Shown piece after piece: positions 1-8,742 of a stretch of 32,178 nt of DNA (within the stretch, counting starts at the first letter, position 1; each line of letters starts with the position of its first letter). Where the stretch lies: the NCBI GenBank assembly GCA_022340755.1, contig JAJDNI010000271.1:1-32178 (forward strand), written 5' to 3'. Source of the stretch: Gemmatimonadota bacterium (lineage in GTDB: Bacteria > Gemmatimonadota > Gemmatimonadetes > Longimicrobiales > Gaopeijiaceae). The notes under the pieces are model-generated. The model was not told the origin of the DNA. It saw only the letters and a program-made list of their open reading frames with translations, and ran no database searches. A program made the position numbers and the translations under genes.

Positions 1-3000
1 GGCAGCCTCGCGCGCCCGCGCGCGCAGCACCGCCTCCTGCCAGAGCGAGTAGATGGCGGGAATGACCAGCAGCGTGAGGAGCGTCGCCGACACCATGCCA
101 CCCACCATGGGCGCGGCGATGCGCCGCATGACGGTGGCTCCGGTGCCGTGTCCCCAGAAGATGGGCAGCAGCCCACCGATGATGGCGGTCACGGTCATGA
201 CGATGGGGCGGACGCGTAGTGCGGCTCCTTGAATGACCGCGTCGCGCAACGACTCGGGGGTCGCCTCGCGCCGTTTGTGCTCCTCCCAGGCGTTGCCCAG
301 GTAGAGGAGCATGATCACTCCGATCTCCGAGGCGACGCCCGCGAGGGCGATGAAGCCCACGCCCGTGGCCACGGACCAGTTGAACCCGAGGATGGCCATG
401 ATGAGCACGCCTCCCACCAGACCGAAGGGTAGCGAGAGCATGACCACCAGCGTCTCGCCGATGCGGCCGAAGTTCAGGTAGAGCAGCAGGAAGATGATCA
501 CCAGGGTCGCGGGCACCACGAGCTGGAGCCTGGCCTTGGCCCGCTGCATGTACTCGTACTGGCCAGACCAAGTCATGGTGTAGCCCGCCGGAAGCGTCAC
601 CATGGAATTCACCATCTTCTGTGCGGCCGTCACGTACGAGCCCAGGTCGCTCCCCTCCACGTCGATGAACACCCACGCCGTGGGGAAGGCCTGCTCGGTC
701 TTCACCGCCATGGGGCCGCTCACCGTGCGGATGTGCGCGACCATGCCCAGGGGGATCTGGGCCGTGCCCTGGCCGCCACCGGACATCCCTCCCCCGGAAC
801 CCATGCCGCTCATGCCCTCCATGCCTCCCGAGTCGCCACCGCGGGATGCGGATGCGCCGTCCATGCCGGCCATGGTGATCGGGGACGCCATGTCGGCCAT
901 GCCGGGTCGGCGGCTACCCACCGGGATGAGGATCTCCTCGAGCTTCTCCGGCTGATCCCGCAGCTCTTGAGGGTAGCGCACGCGTACGTTGTAGCGTTCC
1001 CGCCCCTCCACGGTCCGCGTGATGGACATGCCCCCGATGGCCGAGGCGATGACCATCTGGATCTGCTGCACGTTGAGCCCGTAGCGGGCGGCCGCGTCCC
1101 GGTCGATGTCGATGTCCAGGTACGACCCCGACACCACGCGCTCACCGATGGCCGAGCGTGTGCCGGGCACCATCTTCACGGCGCTCTCGACCTCGGTGGC
1201 GAGGCGTTGGAGCTCCCTCAGGTCCGGACCGAATATCTTCACGCCGACGGGGGTCCGGATTCCCGTGGCGAGCATGTCGATACGCCCCTTGATGGGCATG
1301 GTCCACGAGTTGGTCACCCCCGGCATGCGGACCTTCCGGTCCATCTCCTTCACCAGCGAGTCGTACGTCACCCCGGTTCGCCATTCCTCTTCCGGCTTCA
1401 GGGTGATGGTCGTCTCGAACATCGACAGAGGAGCGGGATCGGTTGCCGTGGATGCTCTTCCGGCCTTACCGAAGACGCTGGCCACCTCCGGGAACGTGTA
1501 GAGGATCGAGTCCTGGACCCGGAGAGCCTCCCGCACGGCCGCGACGCTCGCTCCGGGAAGCGTCGTAGGCATGAAGAGCATCGTGCCCTCGTTCAGCGGC
1601 GGCATGAACTCCGAGCCGATCTTCCTCATGGGCAACACCGTCAGTACCAGCGCAGCCAGTGCGCTGGCCACAACGGGCCAGCGGTAGGCGAGGACGAAGC
1701 GCAGGACCGGCTGGTAGACCGACACGAGGAAGCGGTTCACAGGGTTGTCGTGCTCCCTGTGGATGCGGCCGCGGATGAAGAGGCCCATGGCCACCGGGAC
1801 CATGGTCACGGACAGTAGCGCCGCGCTGCCCATGGCCAGGGTCTTCGTCCAGGCGAGGGGCTTGAACAGGCGCCCTTCCTGGGCTTCGAGGCTGAATACC
1901 GGAACGAACGAGACGGTGATGATGAGGAGGGAGAAGAAGAGGGCGGGGCCGACCTCCTTGGCCGAGGCCACCACCACGTCCCACCGCTCCCGGGTCGTCA
2001 GGATCCGGGTATGGAGCTTCTCGCCTCCGTCGCCGCCGGGAATCGCCACCCCCAGCTCCCTGGCACGGGCCCGTTTCTCATCGATGGCTCGCTCCAGGTG
2101 CTTGTGCATGTTCTCGATCATGACGATGGCGGCGTCGATCATGGCCCCGATGGCGATGGCGATGCCGCCCAGGCTCATGATATCCGCGCTGAGACCCAGG
2201 ACCTTCATGGCGATGAATGCCATCAGGATGCCCAGGGGGAGCGTGAGGATGGCCACCAGTGCGCTCTGCGCGTGCACCAGGAAAAGCACCGTGACCAGCG
2301 CCACTACCACCGACTCCTCCAGGAGCTTGCCCTTGAGGGTCTCTATGGCCCTGGTGATGAGATCCGAGCGGTCATAGACGGGCTTGACGATCAGCCCGTT
2401 CGGCATCCCCGGCTTGATGGCCTCCAGCTTCGCCTTCACACGGTCGATGGTGGCCAGAGCGTTCTCACCGTACCGCATGATGACGATGCCGCCCACCACG
2501 TCGCCGCGACCGTCCAGGTCGGCGATGCCCCGCCGCACGTCGGGGGCCATGTGGACATCTGCCACGTCGGAGACCCGGATCGGTGTGCCGTGGTCCGTGG
2601 CGCCCACGACGACGCTTTCGATGTCCTCCAGGTCCTTCAGGTAGCCGAGACCGCGAATCATGTACTCACGGTCGGCCATCTCCAGGACCATGGCTCCTAC
2701 GTCCTCGTTGGAGGAGCGGATGGCCGACATCACTCGCGTGATGGGGATCCCGTAGCCCCGGAGCTTGATGGGATCTACCGTGACCTCGTAGACCTGCTCG
2801 TACCCGCCCACCGACGCGACCTCGCTCACCCCCGGTACGGCGGTGAGCTGATAGCGCAGATACCAGTCCTGGTACGAGCGCAGGTCCGCCAGCGACATGG
2901 TCCCGGTAGTGTCGACCAGCGCGTACTGGTAGACCCAGCCGAGCCCGGTCGCGTCCGGCCCCAGCGCCGGCTCGGCGTCGTCGGGGAGATTCCCGCGGAT

Positions 3001-3348
3001 GGCGGAGAGGTACTCCAGCACACGGCTCCGCGCCCAGTACAGATCGGTGCCGTCGTCGAAAATGATGTAGACGAAGGACGTACCGAAGAACGAGTAGCCG
3101 CGAACCGTCTGCGCGCCCGGGACCTTGAGCATCTCCGAAGCAATAGGGTACGTGACCTGGTCCTCGACGATCTGCGGCGCCTGACCCGCGAAGTCGGTGC
3201 GGACGATAACCTGTACGTCGGACAGGTCGGGGAGCGCTTCCAGGGGCATCCGCTTCATCGCCAGGATGCCGGCGCCCGCCACGAAGAGCGCAAGGATCAG
3301 GACCAGGAACTTGTTCCTGACCGACCATTCGATGATGCGCTTGAGCAT
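1..3348 (-). CDS. cusA: CusA/CzcA-type heavy-metal RND efflux pump (C-terminus beyond window)
   Basis: This is the inner-membrane proton-driven pump of a tripartite Cu(I)/Ag(I) exporter. The frame runs open from ATG 3348 to the window edge, giving 1,116 residues without a stop, longer than E. coli CusA (1,047). The N-terminus MLKRIIEWSVRNKFLV is typical of the HME family. The TM4 proton-relay motif GAMIDAAIVMIEN places Asp405 at the E. coli position. The three methionines of the CusA metal site align with M593 (FMPTTLPG), M643 (APLSMFETT) and M692 (RIDMLATG), which supports Cu(I)/Ag(I) over divalent metals. Residues ~815-863 form an insertion with eight methionines in a Gly/Ser background, absent from E. 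coli CusA. The start follows the cusB stop by 12 nt, with GAGGAG overlapping that stop codon. It is the last visible gene of the cusCBA-like operon. Exact substrate is inferred from motifs. Confidence 0.95.
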   Translation of the reverse strand, partial: MLKRIIEWSVRNKFLVLILALFVAGAGILAMKRMPLEALPDLSDVQVIVRTDFAGQAPQIVEDQVTYPIASEMLKVPGAQTVRGYSFFGTSFVYIIFDDGTDLYWARSRVLEYLSAIRGNLPDDAEPALGPDATGLGWVYQYALVDTTGTMSLADLRSYQDWYLRYQLTAVPGVSEVASVGGYEQVYEVTVDPIKLRGYGIPITRVMSAIRSSNEDVGAMVLEMADREYMIRGLGYLKDLEDIESVVVGATDHGTPIRVSDVADVHMAPDVRRGIADLDGRGDVVGGIVIMRYGENALATIDRVKAKLEAIKPGMPNGLIVKPVYDRSDLITRAIETLKGKLLEESVVVALVTVLFLVHAQSALVAILTLPLGILMAFIAMKVLGLSADIMSLGGIAIAIGAMIDAAIVMIENMHKHLERAIDEKRARARELGVAIPGGDGGEKLHTRILTTRERWDVVVASAKEVGPALFFSLLIITVSFVPVFSLEAQEGRLFKPLAWTKTLAMGSAALLSVTMVPVAMGLFIRGRIHREHDNPVNRFLVSVYQPVLRFVLAYRWPVVASALAALVLTVLPMRKIGSEFMPPLNEGTMLFMPTTLPGASVAAVREALRVQDSILYTFPEVASVFGKAGRASTATDPAPLSMFETTITLKPEEEWRTGVTYDSLVKEMDRKVRMPGVTNSWTMPIKGRIDMLATGIRTPVGVKIFGPDLRELQRLATEVESAVKMVPGTRSAIGERVVSGSYLDIDIDRDAAARYGLNVQQIQMVIASAIGGMSITRTVEGRERYNVRVRYPQELRDQPEKLEEILIPVGSRRPGMADMASPITMAGMDGASASRGGDSGGMEGMSGMGSGGGMSGGGQGTAQIPLGMVAHIRTVSGPMAVKTEQAFPTAWVFIDVEGSDLGSYVTAAQKMVNSMVTLPAGYTMTWSGQYEYMQRAKARLQLVVPATLVIIFLLLYLNFGRIGETLVVMLSLPFGLVGGVLIMAILGFNWSVATGVGFIALAGVASEIGVIMLLYLGNAWEEHKRREATPESLRDAVIQGAALRVRPIVMTVTAIIGGLLPIFWGHGTGATVMRRIAAPMVGGMVSATLLTLLVIPAIYSLWQEAVLRARAREAA

Positions 3349-3360
3349 GGTCGGAGCTCC

Positions 3361-4641
3361 TCAGCCGCCGTGGTTGTGGGGTGTCTTCGAGCCGGCGGCG
3401 CCGGGGTCCATCCCGGACATGGCCGTGTCGGGCATGTCCACCCCCGGCATGCCGGCGTCGTCACCCGCTGACGGGGAGCCCATGTCCATCCCCGGCATGG
3501 CCATGTTCCCCAGGTTCGATTCCGCGACCACGAGGAAGGCCGCGGACGAGACCACGGTCTCTCCGGCTTGCACCCCGTCGAGGAGCTCCATCTCTCGCCC
3601 CGACGTGCGCCCGGGCTTCACCTCCCGGGGCATGAGCGTGCCGTCCTGCGCGCGCACGAAGACGAGGCTTCGCTCGCCGGTCTCCAGCACAGCGCTCCGC
3701 GGCACCACCAGGGTCGGCGGGGAGGGTGGCACGGTGAGGCTGATCTGTGCGTACATCCCGGGCTTGAGTGCCAGGTCCGGGTTCGCCAGCGCCAGGCGCA
3801 GCTGGGCCGTCCGCGTCTCCACAGAGACCGTCGGGTACACGTAGCTCACGCGCCCGGCGAACTCCCGCCCCGGGTAGGCCTCGAACGTCACCTTGGCACG
3901 CTGCCCGTTCCGGACCAGCGCGAGGTCCTTCTCGAAGACGTTCGCCTCGATCCACACCCGAGAGAGGTCCGCGATGCGGTAGACCGTCATGCCCGGCATG
4001 ATCCGGTCTCCCTCCACCACGTTCTTCTCCACCACGATGCCGGAGGCCGGAGCCCTCAGGGTGAGCGTCTTGGACGTCTCGCCGGTGGTCTCGATGCGCT
4101 GGATCTCGTCCTGCGGAATGTCCCAGTACGCCAGCCGCCTGCGGGCGGACCTGAGCAGCTCCTCGGCGTTCTCCGCCGGGCGTCCCGCCTCGGCTTCCCG
4201 CGCCAGGCGCGCCGCCAGTACCAGCTCCTCCTGCGCGGACACGAGCGCCGGGCTGTAGATGTCCATCAGCGGATCGCCCTTCTTCACCGGGGCCCCCGTG
4301 AAGTCCACGTAGAGCTTTTCCACCCATCCGTCGACCTTCGGGTTCACCGTGGCAAGCTTGGTCTCGTCGTATGCCACCGTTCCCACCGTGGTGACGGAGA
4401 CGGGGAGAGACCGGTGCTCCACCTTCGCGAACGTCACGCCGATGCGGCGCGCGCCCTCGGTGTCCAGCCTCACCGGCTGCCCCTCCCCGTCTCCCGAACC
4501 TCCGCTCATGGCCGCGTGGTTGTGACCGGCCATCGCGTGCTGTGCGGGCGGCTGATCGCCACCACGCATCTTGAACGCCACCAGGGCCGTCGCGGAGATC
4601 ACGACGGCGGCGGACAGGATGATCTGATTCCGGTTGCTCAT
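3361..4641 (-). CDS. cusB: CusB-type periplasmic adaptor (RND membrane fusion protein)
   Basis: This 426-residue membrane fusion protein should link the CusA-like pump to the outer-membrane channel and may hand metal to the pump. An N-terminal signal anchor (residues 5-24) is followed by a His/Met segment (QHAMAGHNHAAM, ~34-45). Next comes the adaptor body: barrel-sandwich entry near VNPKVDGWVEKLYV (99-112), an alpha-helical hairpin (~134-180), the second lipoyl half (RAPASGIVVEKNVVEGD), then the beta-barrel domain. The C-terminus (378-426) is a low-complexity tail rich in Met, Gly and Asp, ending in PHNHGG; it looks like an extra soft-metal ligand array. ATG 4641 has a GGAGG-type site and overlaps the upstream stop as ATGA. 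Longer upstream reading in this frame lies inside the cusC-like gene and is rejected. Family assignment is secure; copper or silver specificity is inferred. Confidence 0.93.
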   Translation of the reverse strand: MSNRNQIILSAAVVISATALVAFKMRGGDQPPAQHAMAGHNHAAMSGGSGDGEGQPVRLDTEGARRIGVTFAKVEHRSLPVSVTTVGTVAYDETKLATVNPKVDGWVEKLYVDFTGAPVKKGDPLMDIYSPALVSAQEELVLAARLAREAEAGRPAENAEELLRSARRRLAYWDIPQDEIQRIETTGETSKTLTLRAPASGIVVEKNVVEGDRIMPGMTVYRIADLSRVWIEANVFEKDLALVRNGQRAKVTFEAYPGREFAGRVSYVYPTVSVETRTAQLRLALANPDLALKPGMYAQISLTVPPSPPTLVVPRSAVLETGERSLVFVRAQDGTLMPREVKPGRTSGREMELLDGVQAGETVVSSAAFLVVAESNLGNMAMPGMDMGSPSAGDDAGMPGVDMPDTAMSGMDPGAAGSKTPHNHGG

Positions 4642-5945
4642 CGTTCCTCCACGACGGTCTTGTCGGTATGCGGCATGGGGCGGCCCACGGCGGACTCCAG
4701 GGAGGCCATGGCCTTGCCATAGTCCCCCAGGAGCTCGTAGAGCTCGCCCTGGTATCGGTTCACGGTCATCTGCGCGTCTACCAGCGTCATGAAATCCACC
4801 TTGCCGACGCGGTAGGACGAGAAGGCCGACTCGACCGTGGATCGTGCCTCCGGGATCACCTCGTCCTTGTACAGGTCCGCCAGCGTGCGCGCGCGGTCGA
4901 GCTCGGCGAGGAGCTCCCCGACCCGCGCATCCACGTCTGCTCTCACGCCCCCCAGCTCCGCCTCGGCGAGGCGCTCCATCGCCATGGCCTCGTCCCTGGC
5001 CGCGTATTGCCTCGACCCGGCGTGGATGGGGAGGCTGAAGCCCACCATGGCGCTGCCCATGCGCTCGGGGCCCGCGCCCCGATTCCGCTGGGCGTACGTG
5101 ACTCCGAAGGTCAGGTCCGGCCAGATCTGCTTCCCGGCCAGCTCCGATCGCTTCCGCGCCTGGGCGACCCCGTCGCGACTCCTGGCCAGCGCCGGCCGAC
5201 TCTCCTCGGCCCACGCGAGGAGCGTATCCCGTCCGGGCACTGCGTCAGGGAGATTCCCCAGGACGGGCGAAGGCAGCGGAGTCTCGGCCGGACGGTCCAC
5301 AAGGGCGTTCAGCCTGGCGGCCGTCCCCTCTCGCATGGCCTTCATCTGCCGGATGTCGCCGTCCATGCGCGCCACCTCGACGTCCGCCCGGAGCACGTCC
5401 GCCTGGTGGCCGGTGCCGGCGACGTACATCGCTTTGGCGACCTGCTGGAAGTCCTTCAACAGGGACAGGGTCTCGCCCATCACCTCCAGGCGTCGATCCA
5501 ACGTGTACAGGTCGTAGAACATCGACGAGGCCCTCTCGCGGACGTTCCACCAGGCCTCGTCCGCGCTGGCGTCGGCCATCTCCCGCGCGTAGGAGGCGAT
5601 GTCGCCCTTCAGCGAGAGCTTGCCCGGGAAGGGCACCATCTGCATCAGCTGAACCGACGGCGCCATGGACGTTGGCATGTCCGCATTGAAGTTCGGCAGG
5701 CCGAAGTTCATGACGCCGAGCTGGAGCATCGGGTCGGGGAGCGTCGACGCTTCGGGCTCCCTGTAGGCGGCGGCCTTGGCCGCCGCCTGGAGTGCCTGCA
5801 GGCGTGGGTTGCGCGACCGAGCCAGCGCCAGAACGTCCTCCAACCGAAGGACGGAGTCCGGCGAATGCGCCTGCGCCGATACGAGGGTGGGGATCGCCCA
5901 GGCCATCGCGATGGCAGCGATGGCGGCCTTCAGGGGTGTCTTCAC
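4638..5945 (-). CDS. TolC/CusC-like outer-membrane efflux channel
   Basis: This is the outer-membrane factor of the same tripartite efflux system, 435 residues from the GTG at 5945. A signal peptide (AAIAAIAMAWAIPTLVSAQ) precedes two TolC repeats with long helices, for example LRLEDVLALARSRNPRLQAL near the start and the second-repeat segment ending YRVGKVDFMTLVDAQM. There is no lipobox Cys, unlike E. coli CusC. The region around residues 72-108 is Met-rich (PMLQLGVMNFGLPNFN, SMAPSVQLMQMVPF). I chose the GTG because AGAGGA lies 4 nt upstream and the signal peptide follows directly; an ATG at 6104 in the same frame would add an unlikely Arg/Ser-rich leader reading through the upstream repeats. 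It is the first gene of the operon, and its stop overlaps the adaptor start by 4 nt. Confidence 0.9.
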   Translation of the reverse strand: MKTPLKAAIAAIAMAWAIPTLVSAQAHSPDSVLRLEDVLALARSRNPRLQALQAAAKAAAYREPEASTLPDPMLQLGVMNFGLPNFNADMPTSMAPSVQLMQMVPFPGKLSLKGDIASYAREMADASADEAWWNVRERASSMFYDLYTLDRRLEVMGETLSLLKDFQQVAKAMYVAGTGHQADVLRADVEVARMDGDIRQMKAMREGTAARLNALVDRPAETPLPSPVLGNLPDAVPGRDTLLAWAEESRPALARSRDGVAQARKRSELAGKQIWPDLTFGVTYAQRNRGAGPERMGSAMVGFSLPIHAGSRQYAARDEAMAMERLAEAELGGVRADVDARVGELLAELDRARTLADLYKDEVIPEARSTVESAFSSYRVGKVDFMTLVDAQMTVNRYQGELYELLGDYGKAMASLESAVGRPMPHTDKTVVEER

Positions 5946-5966
5946 ATGATCCTCTGGAACGAGGTC

Positions 5967-5999
5967 CGCCGGTCGTAGGTGACGCAATCTCGACCGGCG
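5967..5999. promoter_or_regulatory. 9-bp perfect inverted repeat in the efflux operon leader
   Basis: The arms cgccggtcg (5967-5975) and cgaccggcg (5991-5999) are exact reverse complements separated by 15 nt. The element sits about 20 bp upstream of the GTG start of the CusC-like gene, so it could be a hairpin in the operon leader or a dimeric regulator site. Which regulator, if any, binds is unknown. Confidence 0.5.
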
Positions 6000-6002
6000 T
6001 GC

Positions 6003-6039
6003 ATGAAGACTCGATGATGCGAAGATGAAGCAGTCTTCA
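6003..6039. promoter_or_regulatory. Repeated ATGAAG/CTTCA half-sites between efflux operon and permease
   Basis: The hexamer atgaag occurs at 6003-6008 and 6025-6030, a 22-bp period, i.e. two helical turns. An inverted copy makes tgaag-N4-cttca (6026-6039), and the longer pair tgaagact (6004-6011) / agtcttca (6032-6039) is also a perfect inverted repeat. Lying between two divergent metal-related transcripts, it is a candidate operator for the OmpR-type regulator encoded at 8739-9419. This is inference from position and spacing only. Confidence 0.35.
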
Positions 6040-6096
6040 GGTTTGTCGGCGATGCTGCGATGATCCCACAAAGAGCGCCGATAGGAGGAAATCCTC

Positions 6097-7290
6097 GTGC
6101 CCACGTTGCTCCACGCCGTAGGACAGGCCCTCTACATGGCCTCCGCCATGGGCTGGGAGATCCTCTGGGGGCTGATCCTCGGCTTCGCCCTTTCCGCTGT
6201 CGTCGACGTGATGGTCTCCAAGGCGGAGCTGCAGCGCCTGCTCCCGGACAACTCGCCGGCCTCGGTCACGCGAGCCTCCTTCCTGGGCGCCGCGTCCTCC
6301 TCTTGCTCCTACGCGGCGGTGGCCATCGCCCGGTCGATCTTCCGGAAGGGCGGTGACTTCACGGCCGCGATGGCGTTCCAGTTCGCGTCCACCAACCTCG
6401 TCATCGAGCTGGGCATTCTGCTCGTGGCGCTCATGGGATGGAGCTTCGGCGCCGCCGAGTTCGTCGGTGGCCCCCTCATGATCGCCCTCCTGGTGGTGTT
6501 CTTCCGGCTCATGCTGCGCCCGAGGATGGTCGACGCCGCACGTGCGCAGGCGGAGAGAGGTGTGAGGGGCAAGATGGAAGGCCACGCCGGCATGGCCACG
6601 ATGGCGAAGCGCGGAAGCTGGCGTCAGCGACTCACTTCGGGGGAAGGGTGGACGGCCATCAGCCACTTCTTCGCCATGAACTGGTCGATGTTGTGGAAGG
6701 ACATCGCCATCGGCCTTCTCATCTCCGGAACTCTGGGCGCGCTCGTGCCGGCCAGCTTCTGGCAGGCGCTCTTCTTCGCCGACAACCCTGTGCTGTCGCG
6801 ACTGTGGGGGCCGGTCGTGGGACCCCTCATCGCCGTGGCCTCCTTCACCTGCTCCATCGGCAACGTGCCCCTGGCCGCCGTGCTGTGGAACGGGGGGATC
6901 AGCTTCGGCGGCGTTACCGCCTTCATCTTCGGCGACCTCATCATCCTCCCGATCCTGAACATCTACCGGAAGTACTACGGCTGGCGGATGAGTCTCTTCC
7001 TCACGAGCACGTTCTACGTTGCCATGGTCGTCGCCGCGTTGGCCGTCGAGGCGCTGTTCGGGCTCTTCGGGTGGATCCCGTCCGTGCGCCACGCGGACAT
7101 CGGCCAAGCGGCCTTCTCATGGAACTACACGACGGTCCTCAACGCCCTCGCGCTGGCCCTCGCGGGCTGGCTGTACGCTCGCTACCGCCGAACCGGAGGC
7201 CCAGCCATGATGCGCGCCATGGAAGGGGGAGATTCCGGGGATGTGGGCCACGAGCATGACTCCGGCCACGAGCACGGCCACCATGCATGA
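6097..7290 (+). CDS. ArsP_1/DUF318 (YraQ-type) permease with His-rich tail
   Basis: A 397-residue polytopic membrane protein resembling the ArsP_1/DUF318 permease family, which has two similar halves. Each half has one cysteine in a conserved-looking membrane motif: C70 in GAASSSCSYAA and C252 in SFTCSIGNVPLAAVLWNGG; these are the only two cysteines. Roughly eight to ten hydrophobic segments surround a charged cytoplasmic loop (~140-185). The last 20 residues contain five His within GHEHDSGHEHGHHA, a probable metal-binding tail. The GTG at 6097 has AGGAGG at 6083-6088. The gene is divergent from the cusCBA-like operon and convergent with the sensor kinase, so a role in copper/silver or arsenic-type metal handling is likely, but the transported substrate cannot be read from sequence. 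Confidence 0.82.
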   Translation: MPTLLHAVGQALYMASAMGWEILWGLILGFALSAVVDVMVSKAELQRLLPDNSPASVTRASFLGAASSSCSYAAVAIARSIFRKGGDFTAAMAFQFASTNLVIELGILLVALMGWSFGAAEFVGGPLMIALLVVFFRLMLRPRMVDAARAQAERGVRGKMEGHAGMATMAKRGSWRQRLTSGEGWTAISHFFAMNWSMLWKDIAIGLLISGTLGALVPASFWQALFFADNPVLSRLWGPVVGPLIAVASFTCSIGNVPLAAVLWNGGISFGGVTAFIFGDLIILPILNIYRKYYGWRMSLFLTSTFYVAMVVAALAVEALFGLFGWIPSVRHADIGQAAFSWNYTTVLNALALALAGWLYARYRRTGGPAMMRAMEGGDSGDVGHEHDSGHEHGHHA

Positions 7291-7317
7291 CGGATAGACG
7301 GGCGCGACGGTTGCCGA

Positions 7318-8742
7318 TCAGGTCGAACGCGACGCGCCCCGCGGTAACCGCACCGTGACCCTCGCTCCACCCTCGGCGCGGTTCTCGGCCTCGACGTCCC
7401 CCCCGTGGGTCTCCGCCACCGCCTTCACGATCGCCAGGCCAAGCCCTGTCCCGGCGGTCTCCACGTCGTGGGTACGGGCCTGGTCGGCGCGGTAGAAGCG
7501 GCGGAATGCGTTTGAGGGGTCGACGTCACCGAAGCCCGGGCCGGTGTCCTCGACATCGAGGCGGACGACCTCGCCCTCGGCACCGACCGTGATCCGCACC
7601 TCACCACCGGGAGGTGTGAACTTCAGGGCATTGTCCGCCAGGTTCCAGACGACCTGCCCCAGCAGCCCCGGATCCACCCACGCCTCCACGGTGGCGTCAC
7701 CACCGACGTGCAGGGCTACGCCCTTTTCCTGCGCCTGCGGCCGCAAGCGATCCACCACCCGGGACACCGCGTCCGTCACCTCCAGGAGCTCTGGCCGCGC
7801 ACGCAGCGCCCCGGAATCGGAGCGAGCCAATGTGAGCAGATCCTCCGTGATACGCGACAGGCGCACGACCTCCTCGAGGCTGCTCGTCAGGACCTGCCGA
7901 TACTCCTGCGGTCCACGTTCCTTTCGCAGCGCCAGCTCCATCTCTCCCCGCATCACGGTGAGCGGCGAGCGCAGCTCGTGGCTCGCGTCGGCCGTGAATC
8001 GCCGCTGGCTCTCGAACGCGCCCTGGATCCGTCCGAGCATGGTGTTGATCACGTCCACCATGCGGGCGTACTCCCGGGTGTCGGCGTACGCGCGGATGCG
8101 CCGGTCCAGCGAGCCGGCGCCGATGGCCTCGGCCTGGTCGATGACCTCGTTCACGGGGCGCACAGCCCTCCCGGCGAGCCACCAGGATCCTGCGAACGTG
8201 GCGCCGGTCACCAGCACCGTGAGGAGCAGGAGGAACGTCCCCACCCGGTTCAGAAGCTGGTTTCGTCCGGTGAGCGGCGCCGCCACCTGCAGCACGTGGT
8301 GGGCGTGGGCGGCCCCCATGCGCTCCAGAGGGTAGTAGACTGTCCGGATGGGCATGCCGTTCCAGCTCTCGTCGGCCCAGACGAGGTTCCCATTCCCGGC
8401 CTGGGCCAGGCGAGCGCTGTCCAGGGGCAGGTCACCCTTCATGTACTGGCTGCGCAGCAGGCTTACCCCGTCGGAGCGCCACACTTCCGCATAGCGGATG
8501 AGGTCCCGCACGGAGCTCGCTTCGTCCGGCGTCAGCTCCCACTCGTGGAAGTGCATCTCGCCGCCCGGCGCGTCGGTCAGGGAAGACGCCTGGATGAGCG
8601 CCACGTTCATGATGGACGTGTTGAGCTCCCGGTCCAGGCTGTGCCTGAGAGCGAGCAGGCTCACCACGGAGATGGCGGCGAGCGCGCCGGCCATGACCGC
8701 AGTCGATCTCAGCGCGAGCTGAAACCGGAAGGAGCGCGTCAC
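7318..8742 (-). CDS. CusS-like membrane sensor histidine kinase
   Basis: A 474-residue sensor kinase of the EnvZ/CusS class. TM1 (~14-32) and TM2 (~168-190) flank a periplasmic domain of about 135 residues containing His-rich stretches (EMHFHEW at 62-68; AAHAHH at 144-149), suitable for metal sensing. A HAMP domain follows, then the dimerisation helix with phospho-acceptor H255 in SHELRSPL, the N-box NLADNALKFTP (367 on), G1 box DTGPGF (399 on) and G2 box GTGLGL (431 on). All catalytic motifs are present. Its start overlaps the response-regulator stop (ATGA, 8739-8742), so the two are co-translated. Location beside the efflux operon suggests that it activates that operon in response to periplasmic Cu/Ag; this is inferred from context. 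Confidence 0.92.
   Translation of the reverse strand: MTRSFRFQLALRSTAVMAGALAAISVVSLLALRHSLDRELNTSIMNVALIQASSLTDAPGGEMHFHEWELTPDEASSVRDLIRYAEVWRSDGVSLLRSQYMKGDLPLDSARLAQAGNGNLVWADESWNGMPIRTVYYPLERMGAAHAHHVLQVAAPLTGRNQLLNRVGTFLLLLTVLVTGATFAGSWWLAGRAVRPVNEVIDQAEAIGAGSLDRRIRAYADTREYARMVDVINTMLGRIQGAFESQRRFTADASHELRSPLTVMRGEMELALRKERGPQEYRQVLTSSLEEVVRLSRITEDLLTLARSDSGALRARPELLEVTDAVSRVVDRLRPQAQEKGVALHVGGDATVEAWVDPGLLGQVVWNLADNALKFTPPGGEVRITVGAEGEVVRLDVEDTGPGFGDVDPSNAFRRFYRADQARTHDVETAGTGLGLAIVKAVAETHGGDVEAENRAEGGARVTVRLPRGASRST

Noticed and set aside
1075-1077. Leu758 in AARYGLNVQ of the CusA-like pump as a lost metal-site methionine
   Set aside because: Counting against the E. coli protein places its three site methionines at the FMP, APLxM and RIDM segments, all conserved here; the RYG(M/L) residue is not one of them.
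2011-3471. 486-codon plus-strand open frame opposite the pump gene
   Set aside because: Shadow of the CusA-like gene; low-complexity His/Asp/Arg/Val composition and no ribosome site.
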